Shown here in pieces: positions 53,274 to 57,307 of a stretch of DNA of 57,307 nucleotides (positions within the stretch are counted from its first letter, which is position 1; each line of letters opens with the position of its first letter). The translations under genes and the position numbers were made by a program. This DNA is from Pseudomonadota bacterium (GTDB taxonomy: Bacteria; Pseudomonadota; Alphaproteobacteria; Rhizobiales; Beijerinckiaceae). The stretch covers positions 1 through 57,307 of the forward strand of contig JAKAJL010000021.1 in NCBI GenBank assembly GCA_021813805.1, given 5' to 3'. The notes beneath the pieces are model-generated. The model did no database searches. It was not told where the DNA came from and saw only the letters and a list, made by a program, of their open reading frames with translations.

Positions 53274-54352
53274 GGCGCGCCCTCCTCCCGCACGGCCACG
53301 ACCTGCCCCTCGCGCAGAAATTTGCCGCCCTCGACCACGACGCTTTCCGCCGGTTTCAGCCCCGCGCCGAGGACGATCCGCTCCTTGGCGTAAAGGGCGA
53401 TCGTCACCGGACGCAGATGGACGGCGCGGTCGGCTGGATCGACCACCCACAGCGCCGGCTTGCCATCCCTGGCGCTCAGCGCGGTCCAGGGCAGAACGAC
53501 GACATTGTCCAGCCGCAGCCTCCCGCTGCCGGTCACCGCCGCGCCGAGCGGCAGAACGGGGCCGTTCGGATCGATCTCGACCTTTACCTGCACCGTGCCG
53601 GTCTTCGCGTCCACCACGGGCGACACTTCGCGCACCCTGCCCGTGGTCTTCACCGAAGGGTCGCCAACCAAGGAGAGGGCGATGACAGGCGAACTCAGCT
53701 TCCGGGTGAAGGCGGATTCATAAACGGCGAACACCGCGTCGCGCGGCCCGTCCTGGGCCAGCGTGAACGCGGTTTGCGCCGCCTGCGCCACCTGCCCCAC
53801 CTCGATGTTGCGCGCGGTGATCATGCCCGGATGGCCGGCGCGCAGTTCGGTATAGGACAGGGACTCCTTCGCCATCGCGACCTGCGCCTGGGCTGCGTCG
53901 AGCGACCCGGCCGCCGTGCGCCGGGCGCGCTGAGCGAGATCGAAGGCGGCTTCCGTGGCGTAGCCGTTGGCAAGCAGGGTTTTCTGGCGGGCGAAGGCGG
54001 CGTCGGCCTGCCGCATCGTCGCCTGGGCGCCCGCCAGCCCCGCCTCCGCCGCCTTCAGATCGGCCTGCTGCTCGGTGGGGTCGAGCCGGGCGAGAACGTC
54101 GTCCGCCGCCACGTGCTGGCCGACGTCGGCGTTGCGCTCGATCACCCGTCCGCTAATGCGGAAGGACAAATCGCTTTGCACCTGCGCCCGCACTGTTCCG
54201 GTCAGGGTGACGAGGCTTTCATAGGATTGCGGCTCCGCCTTCTGCGTCACCACCGCGAAAGGCGGCTTCTGCCCGCGCGGCGCTTCCCTGCCGCAGCCGG
54301 CGAGCGCGAGCGCCATGAGCAAAGAGGCAATAACACGCGATCTGGCCGGCAT
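53270..54352 (-). CDS. RND periplasmic adaptor (membrane fusion protein) 1
   Basis: 360 residues; first gene of the efflux operon. Lipoprotein signal with lipobox LALAGC. Typical adaptor parts are FRISGRVIERNADVGQHVAA, a helical hairpin with ARQKTLLANGYATEAAFDLA, ARNIEVGQVAQAAQTAFTL, and VVVEGGKFLREGQVVAV. Overlaps the second adaptor by four bases. The promoter and operator lie in the 108 bases upstream, shared with the divergent TetR gene. Confidence 0.93.
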   Translation of the reverse strand: MPARSRVIASLLMALALAGCGREAPRGQKPPFAVVTQKAEPQSYESLVTLTGTVRAQVQSDLSFRISGRVIERNADVGQHVAADDVLARLDPTEQQADLKAAEAGLAGAQATMRQADAAFARQKTLLANGYATEAAFDLAQRARRTAAGSLDAAQAQVAMAKESLSYTELRAGHPGMITARNIEVGQVAQAAQTAFTLAQDGPRDAVFAVYESAFTRKLSSPVIALSLVGDPSVKTTGRVREVSPVVDAKTGTVQVKVEIDPNGPVLPLGAAVTGSGRLRLDNVVVLPWTALSARDGKPALWVVDPADRAVHLRPVTIALYAKERIVLGAGLKPAESVVVEGGKFLREGQVVAVREEGAP

Positions 54353-54408
54353 GAGGGCTCCTTGCGGCCCGACGACAATTTTGGGCTTTATTCGTGGCGG
54401 GAGAAATA

Positions 54409-54434
54409 TTATTGACTGACCGGGAAGTCAATAA
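54409..54434. promoter_or_regulatory. Perfect TetR-type operator between the efflux operon and its repressor
   Basis: TTATTGACT (54409-54417) and AGTCAATAA (54426-54434) form a perfect nine-base inverted repeat with spacer GACCGGGA. Each arm contains TTGACT, a near-consensus -35 hexamer, one for each direction. The inner part TGACTGACCGG resembles sites of AcrR/TtgR-like repressors. Binding here would shut both promoters. It lies 27 bases before the tetR ATG and 57 before the first adaptor ATG. Confidence 0.85.
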
Positions 54435-54460
54435 GTCCAAAAGTCGGGGAAACGGGGACG

Positions 54461-55129
54461 ATGAAAACGCGGGCGCGCCGCAAGGCCGAGCGACCGGGCG
54501 AAATTCTCGAAGCGGCTTTCGACGCCTTCGCCGAGCGCGGCTTTGCCGCGACGCGGATGGAAGACGTCGCCGCCCGCGCCGGGGTGACCAAGGGCGCGAT
54601 CTATTTCTATTTCGAGACCAAGGAGCGGCTGTTCGAGGAGACCGTCTCCCATTATTCCCAGACCATGCTGGCCGACGCAGGCGCCATGCTCGCCTCGATC
54701 GAGGGCGGCAGCGCGGAAAAACTGCGCGCCTTTCTGCAATATCTTTACAGCCGCTGCGCCTATGATCGTTACGGTCGCGACCTGATCGGGCTCATGGTTT
54801 CGGACGGCAGGAATTTTCCCCAACTGGTCGAACGCCATCATCGCGACTTTTTCGCGCCGGCCATGGGCATGGTTTCCGACCTGCTCGCCGCCGGCGCCGC
54901 GAGCGGAGATTTCCGCCCGGAAATTGTCGCCCATGGCGCGGAGATCGCCGTCGCGCCTTCGGTTTTCCTCAGCCTGATGCGCCTGATCTTCGGCGCGAGC
55001 CTCGCCCTGGACGAGGAAGCCTATATCGCCTGCCACATCGACCTGTTGCTTCAAGGCCTGCTGACGCCGAAGGGGCGCAAGAACTTGTCGGCGGGAAAGG
55101 CTTGCGGCGAGGGCCGCGCCCCGATATAG
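54461..55129 (+). CDS. TetR/AcrR-family repressor of the efflux operon
   Basis: 222 residues. N-terminal helix-turn-helix (ILEAAFDAFAERGFAATRME, DVAARAGVTKGAIYFYFETK) and an all-helical ligand domain. Divergent from the TriABC-like operon with a perfect inverted repeat between them, so it very likely controls the pump and itself. The inducer is unknown. The GGGGAC run before the ATG serves as a weak ribosome site. Confidence 0.93.
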   Translation: MKTRARRKAERPGEILEAAFDAFAERGFAATRMEDVAARAGVTKGAIYFYFETKERLFEETVSHYSQTMLADAGAMLASIEGGSAEKLRAFLQYLYSRCAYDRYGRDLIGLMVSDGRNFPQLVERHHRDFFAPAMGMVSDLLAAGAASGDFRPEIVAHGAEIAVAPSVFLSLMRLIFGASLALDEEAYIACHIDLLLQGLLTPKGRKNLSAGKACGEGRAPI

Positions 55130-55145
55130 AACGAATCCTGCCGCG

Positions 55146-55221
55146 GCTCCCTTCGTCTAGCGGTCTAGGACGTCGCCCTCTCACGGCGAAAACAGGGGTT
55201 CGAGTCCCCTAGGGAGCGCCA
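55146..55221 (+). tRNA. tRNA-Glu (CTC), with encoded CCA
   Basis: Full cloverleaf: acceptor GCTCCCT/AGGGAGC, anticodon stem CGCC with loop CTCTCAC (anticodon CTC, reads GAG), T arm AGGGG-TTCGAGT-CCCCT, discriminator G and encoded CCA. It lies 16 bases after the tetR stop. The DNA on its 3' side is degraded and contains a transposase remnant, so the tRNA end may have served as an integration site. Confidence 0.95.
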
Positions 55222-55835
55222 ATAAAATCAATATGTTACATGAAGTCATGCCCCCAAATGGGCCAAGCGTACGTAAATAATACGTAAAAGACGTTTTGTG
55301 CTCAGCCTAGCACCGTACCGCGATGACGCCCATTTCGGCGCCGCGCCGGCGCCGGCGATCATCCAGCATTGGCCGCATGCGCGAACACAATATGATTCGG
55401 GCCTGACCGGCTGCGAATTCGGCTGGCTGCTCCGCGATCGTCGGGCCATTGGGGCGCGAAGCGCCCCGATTGCGCCGGAACAAAACGGCAATGCAATGCG
55501 GGCCCTACGGTCGAAAGATAAGGCGAACACACGCAAGATCTCGTCGTGATATCAGCGCCTTGACTGTTTCGTGACCTTATCGGAGCCGCGCCGCTGATGG
55601 CGCCGACCTTCAGGGCGCCGTCAACCCTTGTTGAGCTGCTCGCGCGGGCAAGCCGCATGCTCTGCGGTCAGGAATATGATGGCCGTCTTTCTGGCCCAAG
55701 GATGGCCGGTGATCAGCTTTTCGAATCCATGCGTTTCTGCGCCCAAATCAAAAGCGTACACCGCTCCGGCTGGAGGCTCTTTTCAAGATTTGCAGGCTGA
55801 CGCCCCGTTCCGTGGGCGGCGGCGCCAGCGGTGGC
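55222..55835. other. 614-base degraded region 3' of tRNA-Glu
   Basis: No intact gene. Composition and codon use are mixed. A plus-strand frame at 55597-55800 (start LVELLARASRMLCGQEYDGR in part) faintly resembles the beginning of MarR-type regulators of the phage/IS kind, but the match breaks after about 25 residues. No direct repeat of the tRNA 3' end was found in this stretch. Confidence 0.4.
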
Positions 55836-56024
55836 CTATGCCGCTACCGCCTCCGTTGGCCGCATCGCCGGGCGCAACCGGGCGAGGCGCCACAGATTTT
55901 GCGCGGTCGCTGCGAGCAGGAACTCATCTTTGGCGCCGGACGGTCCGCGTAGCCGCAATCGCCCGAGCCCCAAGATGCGCTTGAGACGGGCGAACAGCAT
56001 CTCGGCCTTTTCCGATGGCGGCAA
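55836..56024 (-). pseudogene. C-terminal fragment of an IS1182/IS5-like transposase
   Basis: The frame reads EMLFARLKRILGLGRLRLRG, PSGAKDEFLLAATAQNLWRL, which is the end of DDE transposases of the IS1182 kind (FAHLKRILRL..RLRG..LLAATAQNLRRL). The preceding catalytic domain is missing and the upstream frame is different, so only about 50 residues remain. A dead remnant. Confidence 0.7.
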
Positions 56025-56355
56025 AGGCTCCCGCCTTTAATTTTAATCAAGGAGTTGCGGTAAGGGCGTCAGCAGATCGCTTTGATGGAACCATTCGAGC
56101 CTTCGCGGTTTCAATGACCCGACGAAGCCGAAGCGGTTGAAAGCTTGCGGCCTGCCGTAGCGGCATAGCGCCGTCACCGTGGCGCGAACCTCAAACGCAA
56201 GCGCATGGACGGGAGCCTGCCGACAGAAGGAAGTCCCTAAGGACAGCGCGACCAACTCGCCAGTCGCGCCTGAACTCATCTGGAGAGGCCGGCTTTCGAA
56301 CTTAAGCGCAACAGCGAAATGGACCGCAAAAGGCCAGCTTTCCGGCGATCTTGAG
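56025..56355. other. Non-coding or decayed stretch before the rppH promoter
   Basis: A minus-strand open frame covers most of it but lacks a ribosome site and family sequence. It probably continues the decayed mobile-element region. No repeat or structured RNA was recognised. Confidence 0.4.
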
Positions 56356-56384
56356 TTGACTCTGGCAGGAGCTTAGGCTATTGT
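56356..56384 (+). promoter_or_regulatory. Sigma-70-type promoter for rppH
   Basis: TTGACT (56356-56361), 17-base spacer, TATTGT (56379-56384). It is the best -35/-10 pair seen in the window and lies about 94 bases before the rppH ATG. Confidence 0.7.
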
Positions 56385-56477
56385 ATTATTGAGGGAATGG
56401 GGTTCTCCCTTTAAGCGCCAAGTCGGCTGATAACTCCTGCTCATCACGCGGATTATTCGCTCATCGACGGGCGTGCT

Positions 56478-57107
56478 ATGGCCAAAGAACTTTCTCATCA
56501 GCAGTCGGAATTGCTCGCTGATCTGTTCGGCGATCCGGTCGTTCAGATGATGATGCAGGCCGACCACGTCACTGTGGACGACGTGGCGAGACTGGTTGAC
56601 GCTGTTGGCGCGCAGGCGCGGCCAGCCGCATCCGATGCGGCCGCTCAACAGTTGTCCCACTATCGCCCGTGCGTCGGCGTCATGCTCCTCAATCGAAATA
56701 ATCGCGTCTTCGTTGGACATCGGCGCAAGCCGAAAGGCTCTGGTTGGCAAATGCCGCAGGGCGGGATTGGCGATGACGAAACGCCGCGCGCCGCGGCGCT
56801 GCGGGAATTACAGGAAGAAACCGGAGCCAAAAACGTCGAGGTGCTCGCCGAGAGCAGCAACTGGCTTTGCTATGACCTTCCGAAAGGGCTCGCCGAAAAG
56901 GCCTGGGGTGGCCGTTGGCGCGGTCAGCGGCAGAAATGGTTCGCGATGCGGCTGCGCGCGGGCGACGCGGAACTGCATGTCGACGGCAACGAGTTCGATG
57001 CGTGGAAATGGGTGCGAATGGCCGAATTGGCAGAGTTGATCGTGCCATTCAAACGGGCGGTCTATGTCCGCGTCATCGATGAATTTCGCGACGTGGCGAC
57101 AGTTTAG
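56478..57107 (+). CDS. rppH: RNA pyrophosphohydrolase (Nudix) with extra N-terminal module
   Basis: 209 residues; usual RppH has about 160. The Nudix box GGIGDDETPRAAALRELQEE then TGA has all acidic residues (GX5EX7REXXEE). YRPCVGVMLLNRNNRVFVGH, WQMPQGGI, WLCYDLPKGL, RGQRQKWFAMRL are RppH features. It removes pyrophosphate from the 5' end of mRNA to start decay. The first 65 residues (ELSHQQSELLADLFGDPVVQ, MMMQADHVTVDDVARLVDAV) form an added helical module. It follows a promoter of its own and precedes groEL by 65 bases. Confidence 0.9.
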   Translation: MAKELSHQQSELLADLFGDPVVQMMMQADHVTVDDVARLVDAVGAQARPAASDAAAQQLSHYRPCVGVMLLNRNNRVFVGHRRKPKGSGWQMPQGGIGDDETPRAAALRELQEETGAKNVEVLAESSNWLCYDLPKGLAEKAWGGRWRGQRQKWFAMRLRAGDAELHVDGNEFDAWKWVRMAELAELIVPFKRAVYVRVIDEFRDVATV

Positions 57108-57148
57108 AGAGGAAAAACGCAACCCAGCAACAGTGCGAGGGCTTTTGA

Positions 57149-57307
<159 letters not shown>

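Noticed and set aside
55246-55536. 96-codon minus-strand frame after tRNA-Glu
   Set aside because: No family sequence, poor start and mixed composition; it lies in decayed DNA.

Overview
The window reads as a chromosomal segment of a GC-rich alphaproteobacterium, most likely Hyphomicrobiales (Rhizobiales). Pointers are a C4-pathway 5-aminolevulinate synthase, class I (archaeal-type) lysyl-tRNA synthetase, a PleC/DivJ/PdhS-type histidine kinase, exact CtrA boxes, phasins, and a histidine tRNA gene that has A73 and lacks the usual G-1. A methylotroph-related family such as Beijerinckiaceae or Methylocystaceae would fit, but no gene here settles the genus. About 50 genes are supported, mostly housekeeping, and the two ends are marked by decayed insertion sequences.

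Layout. 1-412: IS630-type transposase remnant. 481-8516: minus-strand kdp operon (small ORF, kdpF, A, B, C, D, E) for high-affinity K+ uptake, with a candidate KdpE site upstream. 8633-13172: a two-gene unit of unknown function that includes a duplicated Cys4 motif protein, then nnrS, a nitrilase-family amidase and an orphan TrpB2. 13569-14651: an AT-richer GNAT-like gene, possibly imported. 14947-19640: overlapping SbcD/YhaO-like nuclease and YhaN-like SMC-type ATPase. 19723-22281: small membrane protein, purU, tRNA-His, two phasins. 22434-27440: a cell-cycle kinase and two paralogous outer-membrane barrels, each gene preceded by an exact TTAA-N7-TTAA CtrA box. 27474-31368: a structured, repeat-bearing leader, purA, an unknown membrane protein, rpoH. 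31620-40752: aromatic/aspartate aminotransferase, MuiA-like protein, DMT exporter, MltB-type lytic transglycosylase, hemA, LuxR-type regulator, DUF6460-like protein, glycosyltransferase. 40756-40885: composite palindromic repeat. 40895-48465: His-rich secreted peptide, DUF938 methyltransferase, pyrD, DUF952 protein, lysS, NfrB-like glycosyltransferase, orphan solute-binding protein, two tiny membrane ORFs. 48462-55129: SCO protein and a TriABC-like efflux operon (two adaptors plus RND pump) with a divergent TetR repressor and a perfect operator. 55146-57307: tRNA-Glu, a degraded region with an IS1182-type remnant, rppH with an extra N-terminal module, and the first 45 codons of a TTG-initiated groEL.

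The strongest system-level signal is the CtrA cluster. A predicted kinase of the DivK/CtrA network and two envelope barrels carry the only exact CtrA boxes I found, all in intergenic DNA; at the barrel genes the boxes sit about 70 bp from the start codons. The most novel-looking genes are the pair next to nnrS. No complete undescribed defence or biosynthetic system could be demonstrated.
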